Numbered from the stretch's first letter, positions 34,800 through 49,719 are shown. The stretch is DNA of 64,000 nt from Zhengitettix transpicula (GCA_037074705.1 CM073593.1:64149501-64213500), one strand, 5' to 3'. Notes: generated by a model from the letters alone, not told the origin. Numbers and translations: made by a program.

Positions 34800-37700
34800 C
34801 AATTCTCTCTTCGAATTAAAATCTGTATCTAATTTCTCTTATTAGCAATATAATTTCAAAAAAATATTTTTAAAAAGCTGTGGAGCACCAGAATAAAATT
34901 ACATCTCTATTAAATAAAAAATTGTGAATAAATTTTATATAAAAATCGTCTGGTTACACCACTGGATCACTTATGACTCACACTAATAACAACTGGCGTT
35001 TTCCTACGATATTAAGGGCACCACGAAACCCTACATATATCAAGATAGTGTACGAAACGATGATATTATAAAACATAAAAAAATATTCTAATTGAAATAC
35101 ATGAATTCTGACCTAGATATTAGATACGAGACACTATTTAGTTAACCCCTCTCTTTTAAAATATATATTTTTCTTCACGGTACCAATAGTCTTGACAGGT
35201 TTAGAACAACATTGGAACGTCAACAATATTTGATCTAATAATTATTGTAAATTGGCCAAAAGTGAGAATTTAATTGTAAAATTTTTAATTCACTAACATA
35301 CATAACGTTTCTTCCCTTTGTTTAGGGACCTATTCAGATGTATATTATTAAAGAAACAATTAGAATATGTTGTAAATATGAATAAAGTCAGCCATGGAAG
35401 TAGATGGAGGACGTCTACTTTTTTTTATTAATTAAAAAAATATATATTATAAATAAATTCTGAATTTTGGTAATTTACACTAATTATAATTAATACTAGT
35501 CAGATAAAGTTTAAATTATTAATTATAATATTTGATATTGTTGTTTGCATACATTATTATTATGTTTAATTGCAGATGTTACAATCCTATCCTATTTGCT
35601 TAACATTTCGATGAAGGGTATTTCCATTAACCGTAACTCCCAATCAGACGTATATATTTACCACAAATTAAACATGAATAGATAATTAATTGTTCGTATT
35701 ATCATAAAAAGAACGTGACAGAAACTGTACAGTAAATTTATTTGAGTCTGAGGATACTGTTATAAAATATTTAATAAATTTTATTTTTGGCTTAGTCTAT
35801 TTCAGAATTGCAATTTAAAATTCAATTTCTTTAATTATTTGCATGTTAAATGTAACATCGAATATTACATATTTGATACTTCCCACTGATTTATTATAGA
35901 TAATGGATTTGAATGAATTCAAGTGCACAACAATTTTTAAAATAAAATAAAACTTCAGGAGAACCAATTATAATTCCCAACGAGAATCAGCCAATTCATT
36001 CGGGGCTTGTGGTTGTTAGTCAATCACTAATATAGTGAATAAATAATTAGCTGTACAGTAAAAACAGAGTTCTGAAATGACCGTACTTCTGATTGGGGAC
36101 GTAATATTATTTTGTCAGTCAATATGGGAAACGCTTTAATACCAACATAAAAAATCAAAACATTTAAACGGGGCATCTAAACATTAGTTTTCTAGAGTAG
36201 ATATCACTGCAAACTCTGCCTTTTTTAAACCGTTCCGTTTCTTTCTAGACAAATTTATGTAGATTATTTGCGTCTTTGTAAACAAACTTTGGAAACTTTA
36301 TCATTAATCTTAAACTCAATGTCAAATTAAGTAGAAATTCTCTGGCAATTCCAACTAATCCGAGACTTAATAGATGTAAACTCTCATCAGTGAAACCAAT
36401 AACGACTATAATAATAAATAAATGAAAGAAACTTCAAGTACAATCTATTAAAGGCTGAAATTAAATTCGCGAAAAAATATTGTATAATACTAGACATTAC
36501 CTGTCATTATGCTGATATTTTAATAATAGACAAATAATTAAATATCCTGTGTCATTTTATATAGCAGAGAACTCCGTATTTAAATGAAAAAGTATGTATT
36601 TGCGATCGATTTAAGTTTCTTTTTGGAGTTTAATACTTTATTACCTTCTTCTTTAATATAATTTTCGCAAACTCCCTGTCTCTTAAAAGAAGGATGAACA
36701 GAAGGGTGTTCCCCTTCAATTCAGAGGGATTTATAGATCTCGCTGCAATTACGACGACCTGAGCGGAAAGCATTGTTTAATTTACTCGAAAATTTTAAGT
36801 GACTGCAAATTGGCGGTATAGAATTACAGAAAATGTACGCAATAGTGATTTGTTCAGAAAATTTGGTTTTTCGTTTTTCTTTGGTGGCTAAGCTCTTCTA
36901 ATATATCTGTTTGAATGTGCTACAATATTTTCTCGATAACCTCTCTTTACTGATTGGGTGTGTTTAATAGAAAATATAATTAATTTGATTTCCCTGTTCG
37001 TACATATGGAGTTTTTATTGGAGGAAAACCCACCAAGTTTAAGGAAATTATGTTAATTACTTTTACTAATAATTTATTTATTGTATTTAATGCATATGTA
37101 TATCCTTAAATCGTGTGAACTATCAGATTAAAAATTCTCCATTTTTATAACAAATTCTTTAGAATGCACAAGAACTGAAGCATTTTGGTACACTTATACA
37201 GGTTAATCTGTATTATTATTAGTAAAACAATTCGGATGATTTACATATAAATATTTTTATCGACCTCATCTTAATTGCAGGAATTAAAAATTCATACATG
37301 GAGGTCAATTCTCTTCGGTGTGTGTCACTGGAATCGCATATGAATCGCTGTCCAGGGCATGTAAAAGGAGAGCTCACATCTGGAAATGGTGGAGTATCGA
37401 ACAAAATATCGAATATCAATGTGTTAAGCCGCTGCACGCGCTTACTGAAAGATTGGTTTTCTGCTTCCTGGAATATGAAATTACCTTGTGGCCTGTTTTT
37501 CGAAGAAGACGGCCTTCTTCGTTAGCAGGGATTTTTTCGCCTGCAGAGAAAACTCCAGTATGTTTTTCTTTTTCCTCGCCCGATAATACAAATATTTTCC
37601 AGGCAAAACAACAAATTAATGCATGTATTTCCGGGACACTTAATTTATTATTTCTTTAAGAGGAAAAAAACCCATTAAATGAACTCTGACTACCTTAGAA

Positions 37701-40700
37701 ACATTGAAAGTTGAATAACTTGAAAATAAATTATTCAATAGTGGGAACAATATTATTTAATTTTAACTGAACAATAATTTTAGAGATTAAACAAGATAAA
37801 TTATTGAAATAATAAAATAGCTGGCTGGAAGTTTTTGGATTTGTTTCCTTTTTTAACGTTAAAGAAAGGCGGTAGTAGGAAATAATCTAAGGTTCTCCAT
37901 TTTCAAATAAATATTTACGTGTTCATAATTAAAAAGTCTTTTAAACTGTTTCTAAAGTTAATTAATTTCGTTACATAAATATAAATTATAGTTAAATTTT
38001 GCTTAAAATTAATCATGGGATGTAATTGATGAAAATGTTTTGCCGTCATGTTTATACCTATAGTTCCTTTGTTATTTATTAACAATATATTACAATAATT
38101 TACTAATCAATCCTAAATTCATTTAGAAGATCCAATATTCCATATTTTTGTTTTTCGTCAAATTAAATAATATTATAGGTATAAATTATTGTTATTATTA
38201 TATCGAATGTCTTTGAGTTTTTCATGGATCATTACCAATCACTTACACATTAGAATCGATTACTGTTTAACGCAAGGGTTTCTTCTGTATTATTCGATAA
38301 AAATCGAAGATTAATATGTTAAAACCTTTGTTCCAGGTGTGAACTCGAACCAAAGCCACGCAACTTAGTCGACGCAATTTGAACGTATCTACAAAAGTGT
38401 ATTTTGTACATATAATGTATTCATATGTAAATATAAAATTCACTTTAAACATATTTATTTTTTCTACCGTAAAAAATTCATTAGGGGGCGACAAAACTCT
38501 CATGTCTTAAATTATGAGGAATCACATTTTAACTGTTTCCATTATTCTCTGTTGCAAATTTTATTTTTCTTTGGGTGAAAGTAACAATCCTACCATTGTA
38601 TTAATATTCATCTGACGTTTTATCTGACTGATTTAGGGAATCTAAAGAAAATCTATCTCTATACGACAGGACGAGAATTATAAGGCCATTACACCCCAAT
38701 CACGAGTCGCGTGACTCACTGTGTAAAAAAATCTCTTAAAGAAAAAAATTAAAAATACAAGTGTTAATGAACAGAACTATTAGGTTCCTACTTGCGATAA
38801 TAAAACATGTTTGTTGCTAGTGTATTTTTCATGAAATAAATGACGAGTAAACATATATGTTATACATACTTGTTGCATAAAAAGCAAATAATTTAGAGAA
38901 TAAAAATTTCATACAAAGTATAAATATGATAGTTATAATTGAAATACAATATAGGAAATAATAGTATGTATTTAAGCCGACTAATTAGATTTGTCAGATT
39001 GTTTTCTGTTTGTATTTGAATTATAAGTATAAACTAATTAATCCCGGAGGATGTATATTTCTCATTCCAAAATGATGAGTCAAATTTAAATTGATGCAAT
39101 TGATCATAAATTCAATACATGGTCTGTTTTTTTATTTATATAGTAAAAACCTATGTAAGAACTGATTTTAATATATTTTTAATGTCAATTAAAAATTGAT
39201 GTCAGTGTAGCTTTAGTCTTTTTGGGATAATCATCTGTAAAATAATTAATATTATAATTACAAAATTGAAAATGTTTCAAACAAAAAAGAGTGTATTTGA
39301 TTGTGATGCATAAAATGGTCATTCATATTGGTTGTCAACAATTTCTGTTGGTAATTTATTTGTTATGATTCCTTTCTCTGGTAGAGGCCAGACAGTAACT
39401 GGTTCTCGAGTTTACGCTCAACGTGACATCTCAAATGTGTTCGAGGTACATCGCGATAGAAAAAAAAAGATTTAATTTTGTATAAATTATCTAATGTTTT
39501 TGCACAGGGTGGTCCTATATCACAAAATTATGTTTCTTGTATTTGAAATGCGATTATTTTTATATACCCAAATAGCTTCTCGAACTTTTCTTTTCGTAAG
39601 TTGTTATTTTTGTGAATTATCTTATCATTTGTCAAAATTAATGTAATGCTTTAATTTTATAAGATTCATTAGCGCTGTATTCGTTTTTATGATTGGTGTA
39701 GCATTATTTTTATGGTTGTATAATAATGAAAACCACTTCAATGACTAGTATACTTGCCTTGAATGAGTGAAATAATGGATTAATTTTATATAGCTGTATT
39801 GCTAAAAACAAAATTTTAAACAGTAATATTCTTATAAAAATTTAATTAGTTGGATATAGTAAAATGGACTATTTCAATGTAGTTATCAAAGTCTATTCAA
39901 ACTGGAATGCAGTGTAGAGTTTTCTTTAAAGAAACATTAAGTCAAAATACGATGTTGATGCTATAGATGTTTAATTCATGAGTGGCATTTCATTGTTGGG
40001 CACGAGTTTATTCGTAATGTGCAACACCTAGAAGAAAAACTAAGTTTTATTTTATTGTTCGAATGATACGTTTTCCGCCATTTATTTTGCCTGTGCTCAA
40101 CGTTTTTCAACTTTTATACATTCTTATGCTTGATTAGTATAATAATTTATATGCAAATTCACATTCTAAATTAAATTTCTGTATCACTCTCCTTTTGTAT
40201 GTTATATTTTCTCTCAGACATGTCAGCTTTCTTCTCGAAATCCCAAAACTGTGGTCAAGCTAAGTCGGAACTCAGTGACCACTAAATATACTAATATAAA
40301 TTTCACGAACGTCAATATATTCATGAACGATGATCATAATTTACATTTTCCTGATACGAATGACGTTTTCTGTGAAATTTAGTTCAGATAAAAAATGAAT
40401 AACAGTTAAAAAATTATTTTTATGTTCAAGTTTGCTCTATCCGAAATGAAATGTATTTTGATGTTTTCTATATTTGTTAAAAACACACAAAAAAATTATT
40501 TGTCGTTTGGATGTAGAATTTTTTGAATAATCAGTGTGTATCTTCATGCAGGTTGGGTTTACAGATCACATTCAACCTTGCACGAGATTGAACAGGGGCG
40601 ACGATAATTACGAGTGGGCTTTGCTTATGTGACCCCTGTCTTTTAACCCGGCGTTCAAGAATTTGGGATTCAATATTAAATGCAGAATATAACTTGAACT

Positions 40701-42000
40701 TGTAGCACATGTTGGATCTCACATCAATTTCTCGTTCAAATTCTCCTCTCTATTCGATTTATCTCGGAGTTTCTCTCCAATTATGTGTTCTATGAAAAGT
40801 TCGAATAATAATATTTTAATAATACCAACACAATTGTCCCGATCACTCGAAATCTGAAATGTTTTTTTTCGAGGTATTTATTGCGTGTGTATTCTGCTCC
40901 TCATGTATGTATATCTTCGCTGGCGCACTGTTGATGTGTGCACGACGAGAACAAGAACACGGCCCATCCCCCCATCACGGGCTAATGGCACACTAACCCT
41001 CGCGTTATGGTGGCCAATCCAGCCCTCCCCGGTTCCACAGTGTGAGCACGGGGGGTGCGGAAAATCCTACGGAATCAGATAAAGCCAATTTTTATGTTTC
41101 TTTTTTTTTTTCAAGGTCTGCTGGCCATAGCCATTTGGAATCCATCAGTTTCCCTGGTATGGCTACAAATTGGTGGATAGGAACGTCTCGGAGAGTCATG
41201 TGTAGGGTGAAGAAGAATTGAGCTGTGTGTGGTTCTAGGGCGGGAGGGTGGAATTAATAACACACGCTGGCTGAGAGTGATTGGAGGGTTGGACTTAGCA
41301 ACCCCAGGTCTGAGTCAGGAGTAAGCCACGTAGGACGGCTATAATTCGATTACCAATATCTCCCTTCCCCTCACCTCCAATCCTCAGTCAGATTGCTTCT
41401 TTGTAATGCATCAAAATCAAAATAAAATATTCATCCCAATGAAAAATTGCGAAAGAAGTGCAGCGTTGGGAATTAGCTCGAAGATTGGGTATTACCTCAC
41501 AGAGATGATAAAAGTTAAAACGAAGCGTTAGACACGAAAAGTTAGCGACAAAACGTATTCATATTTACCAGCCTTCAAACAATTTATTTCTCATCCGTCC
41601 TTATTGCTTCGTCATAATTTGTTTTTAAATTGTATTTTTTTTGTTAATACAGATAAAATGATTGTTATTAGGAAAAATGAAATGTGTTTTATTTAATATT
41701 AACTCTTATTGTCCACTAACTACTGTAAAATAATATAATAATAACTAACCATTACTGAAATTTATCTCCTCGATTCAAATGTCAAAAATTTAATGATCTA
41801 TATGACTGAGATTCGTTGAAAGCTTTCCTTCTATTCTTTTTGTATTAATTCATTGCACCATATCAATTCACATTAATGTACAGTCTTCACTGAGACCTAA
41901 AAGCTAGGCCATGAAAAATTTGTGATCCATTAAATTGTAGGTGAAGTCGGGCTGCGACTATATATACATTGCATGAAGAAATCTCGTACTTGACTTCGAG
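34800..42000. other. 7-kb gene desert
   Basis: Mostly very AT-rich. A GC-richer spot at 37285-37540 contains a CGAAGAAG/CTTCTTCG hairpin (37501-37521) and overlapping open frames without motifs. A second block at 40880-41400 is GC- and purine-rich and unidentified. No RNA gene or known repeat was seen. Confidence 0.35.
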
Positions 42001-42004
42001 TTGA

Positions 42005-42085
42005 CTTGAATGTCTCAGTGATTAGACCGCTCATGTACTAAGCGTGAGACCCGGGTTCGATTCCCGGTCTGGTCCGGATTATTCT
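42005..42085 (+). repeat. tRNA-like SINE head (family 2)
   Basis: A-box-like GTCTCAGTGATTAGAC, CTAAGCGTGAGACCCGGG, then B box GGTTCGATTCCCGGTCTGGT. The 5' flank cannot pair with the 3' side as an acceptor stem, so it is a SINE promoter rather than a tRNA gene. Confidence 0.65.
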
Positions 42086-45000
42086 TTCCAGACCTTAAAT
42101 TAGGTATTTTTTTGTTAGTTGTTCCGATCGAGACTATTTTCATAACAGATAATTATAATCAACATACAGTGCTGATCGATCAATGAAGACAGACCAAATT
42201 GTATTTAGATCTACTCCATTCTAATTAGTCCTAGGTCATTATTCAAATGAACAATTAGCTTAATCAGCTTGTACAAGACACATTGTCTTTATGAATATTT
42301 AATGTAAAATGGCGTTTCGTGTTTATGGATCATATAGTGATATCACGGTCATTAGTTTTCATATAACTTCATCAACATTGAATTCGGATCTTATCCTTCA
42401 CTAAAAACATATCTGCTACTAGAAGTTTGTTCAAAACAGTTATTGTATGTGATTTTTTATTCGTAAATGAATAAAGTAAGAAAAATTAACTTCTAATGTT
42501 TTTTACTGACTTTTACAAGAAATCAATACATCATATAATATAACTGAGAATTTCGTTTAATTTATATTTTGTAAACCCAACGCGGCGTAATATTATATGC
42601 ACTGCAATCTCAGTATTTCCTATAGAGTTAATATATTCGTTTAAATGCTGTACTGTTAATACGGCACTGAGGAAGTTAACGTCTGTCGTTACAAAAAGTT
42701 AATGACCAATATGTTCAGTATAAAGTATGAAACAGCAAAGAATAATACTCAGTGTTTATTTTAAACATAGAAAAAACAACCTTCTATGTATAAATACGAT
42801 TTATTTTTATTGTGTTTAATTTAAAATAATCTTTATGAATGTAACAAGGACAACTATAATCATTATTTTAGAGAAGTCGGAAAATGTGTAATGTAATCAT
42901 TTACATTATATATAGAGATCAAATTATACAGGAATTGAAATAGGACACTTATTGCTAAAAATGAATTTATTATCATTATAATTGATGAGGACACACAAGA
43001 AACTATTGAATTAATTTTTTATCAATTTCTTGTTTAAGGTCGTTAATATTGATAATACTAAATACAGTTGTTAATATTTATATTGAAGGCATGTTACCCT
43101 TCACATTGCTGTTAAAGTTTACTAAAAAATATGTACAGTATGCGCTAATTCCATGAGATAATTGTACTATGGTTAGTCTGAATGACATTAACCTACTAAG
43201 TTAACTTGGAGAATTTTCGCATCATTTTAATACTAGTGCAAAGTTGTCGAGTCTCGGTCTGGTTTACTTCCGTCGTTACTGCGGGTTGTTTTCTGCAGAT
43301 AGGGGCGCAGCAATCAACCCTTTGCTGCAGATTAAGCATGCGGGTTAATTACACCCTCCGACATGAGAACGCGGATGAATCATTCCGCATAAAGATTTGA
43401 CCCGCAGCTTGGTAACTGGGGTTTATGTCTTCGGGTATTTAATAAGGCAATAATAGTAATGTATGATTGAACGAAAATTTTTCCTAAAAAGCAGGTGAAT
43501 GTTTTCAAATGCTTAATTATTTAATAATATTTATGAAAGATGTGATTCCATTTTTCGTTTCATGATAGATTTTACTAATTTTTCCACCATCTTCTCTTCT
43601 AAGCTCGACTTTTTAATTTAATAGTAATTTATTTCAGAGACTTGAGACATTAATTTTTCTTTGAAAGTGTATTAATTAAGGTAAATTATACGTTAGTAAT
43701 GAAATTTTTATGGAAAGCTACTGAAATCGGGGGTTCAGTTCGATTGACCGTCATAAACATCTGAACTTAGAATAATAATCTCCAATTTTAGTCAAGTGAA
43801 AGAATGGAAAATATGAGTATCGCAAACTATTACAAAGTGTAAGAAAAATCTTACAATGTATTTATGACAATAGCAGTACAAATGCGGAGGAAGAGGCAAC
43901 GCCAAGTTTAGTTGAACTACAGTCAACGAACTCCACAATGACTATCCCAACGGAACTGTCGTTTGTGAAATGGAACTGATGGAATGCGACAAAATATAAG
44001 CAAATATAACGTCTGATAATATAAATTTACAGTTTAGAGCCCCTAGGTGTTGGGTGGACGAAGCATTTTGAGAAGGCGTTTAATGGCAATCAGTTAGGTT
44101 CTGTTTCATGATGCTTCTGACCGTGTATGGTGTCTTTCTCGCCAACCTTACAAACACCTAAGTACTAACTACTTTCTTTATATCACGTCAGAGACTTTCA
44201 GTATGTCTTGCAACCTGTGGGAGGAAAGATGTTTCCAGAATAGTTATCCAATTTTAAGAATGAGACGAGAAACTTACACGTGGAATGATACGGAACATTC
44301 GATCTCTTTCCATGGATGAGGGATTGTATACATTTAAAAAATAATGAGATGGTTAGGTTATGTCAGATATCGACAAGCAGGGCTTACAGATTATCCATTA
44401 ACTATGAAACTGATTTTGTAAGGTGTCACAGTCAGTGAAAACAATCTTGAAATCGACAAATTCTCGAATTATTTGTAATTGAACTGCAAATTCACCGACA
44501 ATGGTCCGAGGGAACAGGTGTTCAGTTTTAAGTTATAATATCCACAATGATTTGTAATATATAACTTTGTTGCAAGATCGATACATTATGATTTTAATCA
44601 TAGAGAAACGCAGCGTACTGTTATTTTAAAGTTTTAAATAAATGTATGTGAGCTCATAATCATAATATGTGAATGAGAGACCAGCGTTAAATAATAATGT
44701 TATAGCGTTCTTATTAGATTTGTTACATCCTTGAAAGTCTGAGGAAGATTCCAGCGTCATCCGTTTAGCCTCCTAACTTATTGAGGAAGTGTCCTTTTTT
44801 TTATCATCAAACGTGAAGACACTTGCTGACGAGAACCAACTCCGTGATTGAACTGTACGAGTACGGAAAATTGAAACGCTAAAAAAAATTCTTCATTAAA
44901 TCGTCCGTCTTGCTGCAGTCGAGGAAAGCTGGTGCAACACTGGCTTCTCTTCCCCTCGTTCTTTCTCAGAGTTACCGACTTGGAAGAGCGCACGCCCCTC

Positions 45001-46905
45001 CCTCTCAGGCGAAAACTACGCAAAGGGAAGGATAAAATAAATATAGGGAAAAAAAGTTTTGCATCTGTCGAAGGCGCGTCAATACGACAGCTGCTCCGCG
45101 TTGCGTGAGATACAATCATTCCGTTCTGCTAACTGGAGGCGCTGTGTTTATCAACTTGGTGTGTTCGCGACGTCGAATCGCATCGCTTCCGGCTGCGAGA
45201 ACACGTCTCTCTCAAGTGGCACGCTCTGGCTCTTTGTAGTCAGCAACTAACTACTTCAGTATTGAATATTAGCGAGGGGAATCTGCAAAAAAAGGGGACA
45301 CGTGACAGTACATAAATTTGCTCGTCATTCAAATTGTTTGCTGGGCAATGCACGGGATATACCATATGAAACCATTGAAGTTAGACGAATTATCAAATTG
45401 TTTCTTGGGCTGTTCATGGGAATTCGCGTATAACCATTGGAGCTACGTGGACTGTGATTGCGTTGTCTCCTTATTCACTCTGCAAGCTTTGATACTCAAT
45501 TTAGACCTCATTTTAGCTCATCAAACAATTAGAACGTCGCTGAAATTTCGATATCCAATTATCGTAATGAGGAACCATTGGCTGTTAACGATGACACAGT
45601 ATTTTATTACCCTTCCGTGTATTGTTGGTGACTACTGTGTAATAGTATAAAAGTTAAAACATTATTTATTGTGAAGTATAATTATTAACCAATACTCTTC
45701 TAAGAGTCTTTAAATTTACGTCAAATATTCCTATAAAGAGCACTAACTTCTGTTCTAATCAGACTTGGCAGTATCGAATTTGTTCATGACACTTTCGGGC
45801 CAGTAGAAACTCCATTATATTTTCTGTTTTAAAAGTTTTGATGGATATAATAGTAATAAGGTTGGATGTACTGCTTGTAAGAACCGTGGGTTCAGGATAG
45901 AGTCCACGCAATACCTTCACGTGATCCTCTTTATCTTAAATCCACAACCTCATTTAAAATATATTAATAAGGAATTTTATTTACCAATTTATATATGTAT
46001 ATTTATAATTATATATCAAAGTAAATTTCACTGATTCCTTCCGAATCAGAAATTATACACACAAATTCATCTTGCCTCATAGGTGATCAATAAGAAATGC
46101 CGTGAAGTTATCCAAAACAATTGTCATTTAAGTGATTGGTAACAGTTCTGATGCAAGTATATTTTCTATCTCCATCCAATTGGGAATTTTGAGGTGGAGG
46201 ATTGTAATAAAATAGCTAAATTGACCGATGTTTGTGTCATGTCCATCGTTTTAGGTGTCAGAGGCTAATTGGTGACAGTTTTCGTAGCAGTTAAACCCCA
46301 ATTTAGTCATAACTATAGTCATTTAAATATGTTGCAGGACACTTTAGTTGATGCGACAATCTTAATACAAAAGAGAGTTGGTTAAACCTTACTTATCCGT
46401 AGGATACCGACGGATTACCTTTTCAATCACGACGAACATGTCGTAAGGGCAGTCTGTTAAGTGAATTCGAGATCGTTATGTATTTCTCAAGTACAACTGA
46501 ATATTGTTTGATCCAAAGTAATTTATTTATAGTACCTCCTGAAGTTGAAACTGCTGTTTATTGTAATTTTCTGGTTAATTAATATTACAGAAACTTTGTA
46601 AAATACTTTGCTTTATAATTTGTATACACTAATTTAAGAAAACTGTAAATCAAATAAGTCGATTTTTTCTATTGAAATAATTAATTTTATCTTTACTTTA
46701 ATCGAAAGCTTTCCTCATATTATGACATATTAATCCAGTAGAAAACAATTATTGTTACAAAGTGAACTTTAATGTTATAAAAATATAATCTAGTTGAGTA
46801 CATTATCATTTATGGTTATAACCTTAATATTCATACAATTAACTAAATAAATAAGGTATTTAAAGTTTTTATAGACGTGGATAGAGAAAGCTCGCACCTG
46901 ACGGA
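42086..46905. other. gene desert
   Basis: AT-rich with GC-richer islands at 43220-43430 and 44930-45250. The open frames at 44778-45119 (-) and 45318-45650 (+, 110 codons) lack recognisable domains. The latter region contains a faint 64-base tandem duplication (AAATTGTTT starts at 45331 and 45395). Confidence 0.3.
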
Positions 46906-46909
46906 GACT

Positions 46910-46990
46910 CTACTCGAATGGATCACTTGATAGAGTTTCCCGTAACAAGTGAAGGTCCCTTGTTCGATTCCCGGTCCGGTTCAGATTTAT
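46910..46990 (+). repeat. tRNA-like SINE head, decayed (family 2)
   Basis: AACAAGTGAAGGTCCC, then the B-box-like TTGTTCGATTCCCGGTCCGG, aligns with the 42.05 kb copy. Confidence 0.55.
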
Positions 46991-46994
46991 GCAT

Positions 46995-48645
46995 CCTAAT
47001 AATTTAAAAAGAAATTCATTTTAGTACATACTTATGTTTTTATCAGATGTGTTTTGAAACATTAAAACATAAAACATAAATTCAGATTACTATTTAAAAA
47101 CGTATTCACACCTGTCAGACTGGTTAAAAACTATACGTTCCTGGGTGGTTTACGTTATCTATTTACGTAAACAAGTCATCAATATCAAGTTGAGGCTAAA
47201 TTAAATTACAAACTTGTATATCAATTACTATAATAATTCTGAAATATATTAAGATGATTCAAATAATTCAAATTCAAGAATTATAATTTATTTTGTTTTA
47301 TTCTTTTAATAATCACAGAATATTTAGTAATAATTTCCAAGTCTTCGTTTCAACATTTTACAATATTATCTCTTTAATACCTCGCTGAGAGTATCAATTT
47401 CGTAAGTATACTAGAATTTTTGTTCACTGTGGAGAAGGTACACACATTTTTTTTTTTTGGAATAGTGATTATGGTCCTTTTCTGACAGTTGTGGTATACA
47501 ACAATTCTTCAGTTTTTTTTCAAACTTCATGATTTTTAATTTGATAATATATTGTATAATAATATATTATATTTTCATTTTCGATGGACACAAATTTGTC
47601 ATAATTTGTGAGACTCATAAGTAACTGTGAATTCGCCTAATGAGTCCATTTTTAGTTTCCGGGTTTATGTAGCATATTTACAAAAATAAAACTTTGTATA
47701 CACGATTGAACTCTGTATGGTTAGTTACATTTCCACGAAGCTATTCTCGGAGAAGCAGTAAGGGGAAATAGTATGAAACCTGTATACTGCAGTGGCATTA
47801 TTCGTTCAGCGGCGCTTTGCAGTCCGCAACCTACCGTCGAATTTACAACTATTGTTAAGCAGGAGTTTGGGTCTGAATTTGTGATCGCCAGATCCCTTAG
47901 TTGGCTTGGGAGACCTATCTCCCCTCACACGACGCAAGTTCTCGCTTCCTAATTGCTGGAGTCCTTTCCTTTAATCTCTGTTTATGCTTGTTAATACGGC
48001 AGTCCTTCCGCCTGGGACTCCTTGGCGGCCAGGGAAACGCAATAACTACATTATTAATTATAATTACTTGTAAACACAGGAGTCGACAATACTGCAAACT
48101 CTGCTCAAATTGAAATAGTTTGTTGAGGAGTTGGGAGGGAGAATTGTATTTGTCGTGGTTGAACTCCCCTGCTTCAGGTTTGTTAATTGGCATAACATAC
48201 GTCTCTGCCGTCCGACAAGAATGCGAACAGCTGCAGTAATTACCTCAGCTCACAACGGTACGCAAGACAGTTCTTACAAACATCTCCCGTTGCAGTCAGA
48301 CGGCAGGCGAATTTCTGAAACAAGCTCGCTTTCCGTTTTGAGCTACAATGCTTTCAGGCCATAACATACCACCAATTTGTTTAATAAAAATCTCCCAAGT
48401 ACTATTGTATTTTACATTAAACGACGATTCACGTGACGTACACTACAACTAAACAGCTATCCCAAATTAACTTCATATTTATAATTATGGTACTTTGACA
48501 TTTGAATACGAATATATTTATAACTACGACTGAGAAGGGCTCGGTAAAAGTTAACAGTTGCAGATTTTACTGATATTCAACGGAATAAAATACATAGTGG
48601 AATGAACTCCAAAAATATAAAAAATGCAATTTTTAACAAATAAGT
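46995..48645. other. gene-free DNA with a conserved-looking island at 47860-48370
   Basis: The first part is AT-rich and empty. The island is GC-richer and contains TAATTATAATTACTTG, GTAAACA (forkhead-like), CAGCTG E-box and AGTAATTACC words clustered within about 400 bp. Frames on both strands are open but unrecognised. Confidence 0.3.
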
Positions 48646-48650
48646 AAAAC

Positions 48651-49170
48651 TACGACGGGGGTTCAATAAGTAATGCCTCCTATTTTTTCTCCTTAAATAA
48701 GTTATCTGTGTAAAAATTTTGAATTTGGCGCAATTCCTCAAACATTCTTCTCCAATCCACTGCAGTAACAACTTCCTAAGTCAACTAATGGCAGAAATGC
48801 ACCAATTTGCAAACTGGCTGACATTGACGTACGTATTAGAAAACATTCTGTGTTTGAATTCTAAATGCCCATTTGCATTCATGAAAGGATGATAGAACTG
48901 TTCGGCGAAGGATTCGCCGCTGTAACGAAGCTGAAGGGCAAACACCGTTGACTGATAAAAAGCGAAGTGGTCGGCCGGTTACTGCAGTAGTTCCACCGCC
49001 GTGGAATACATGACCTTGCTGAAAGGTGGACAAAAATTGTGCAAAGGGACGGAGACTATATTGAAAAGTGAAACTTGAATCATTAATGTTATGGGTTTAT
49101 TTGTGTAAATTTCATTTAATTGTATTGACAAATAAAAGAGAAAAAATTGGGAGGCATTACGTATAATAAA
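48651..49170 (+). mobile_element. internally deleted mariner-like element
   Basis: The left end TACGACGGGGGTTCAATAAG, then TAATGCCTCC, mirrors GGGAGGCATTACGTAT near 49160. The reading before TGA at 49069 is FHRRGIHDLAERWTKIVQ, then RDGDYIEK, the C-terminus of mariner transposases (..YRGI..L..RW.KC....GDY.EK). The catalytic core is gone and the outer right repeat has diverged, so it is an immobile fossil. Confidence 0.75.
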
Positions 49171-49541
49171 TGTAAATAAATGGAACTGAATTGCTATTCT
49201 ATGTTAATATAGCCAATATCCACTACAATGGTTTGTTTGACAACATTAAAAGTTGTTAATATTTTACCGAAAAGTCTGAAATACCTTTTGTACATCAGCT
49301 GTTATATTCTACTATATTGAATTCTTCATACTTTTTTGTTAACTGTTATGATTTATTTTACAACTTTGAAGTTGTCGATAAGTAGGTTGAAATTCCTATA
49401 CGATTTATAATTGTTTTACAGACTAGATTTCCTCCAACCGCTGTGTATGAATGTATGTGTTTCACCGACATAGTTTAACCGAGAACTTAGGCGCTTCCTC
49501 TGTAGGGACTACAAGTTACCGTTGTGCATTCCTGAAGAGAC

Positions 49542-49714
49542 TATAAAAGCATCAGTAAGCGACTCGTCTAGCTTCCGTTGAACTTTTCTACCCTAACCAG
49601 CTGAGGATTAAATAGTTTCACACCCACCTAGTGTTCCAGACTTCACTGTATTACCGACAGGTATTCAGTGTTATGCGGGTCTGCATTCGTTTATTTCTGA
49701 AATGGTAACTTCAC
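49542..49714 (+). promoter_or_regulatory. possible TATA promoter and short first exon
   Basis: TATAAAAGC at 49542 is followed about 130 bases later by an ATG at 49673 opening MRVCIRLFLK. A donor-like TG|GTAACT follows (GT near 49705). A tiny hydrophobic/basic first coding exon is common for secreted insect proteins. There is no good initiator at the right distance and no second exon was found. Confidence 0.2.
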
Positions 49715-49719
49715 CACTT

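Noticed and set aside
38695..38720. GAGTCGCGTGACTC imperfect palindrome
   Set aside because: Too short and imperfect to separate from chance.
42005..42085. A tRNA gene
   Set aside because: A and B boxes and a T-arm are present, but no 5' acceptor strand pairs with the 3' side; related heads at 10.65 and 46.95 kb show it is a SINE family.
44778..45119. 113-codon minus-strand frame as a gene
   Set aside because: Low-complexity Ser/Arg-rich sequence without domain or splice signals.
45318..45650. 110-codon open frame as a gene
   Set aside because: No domain, no splice context, and part of it reads through a faint tandem duplication; likely chance.
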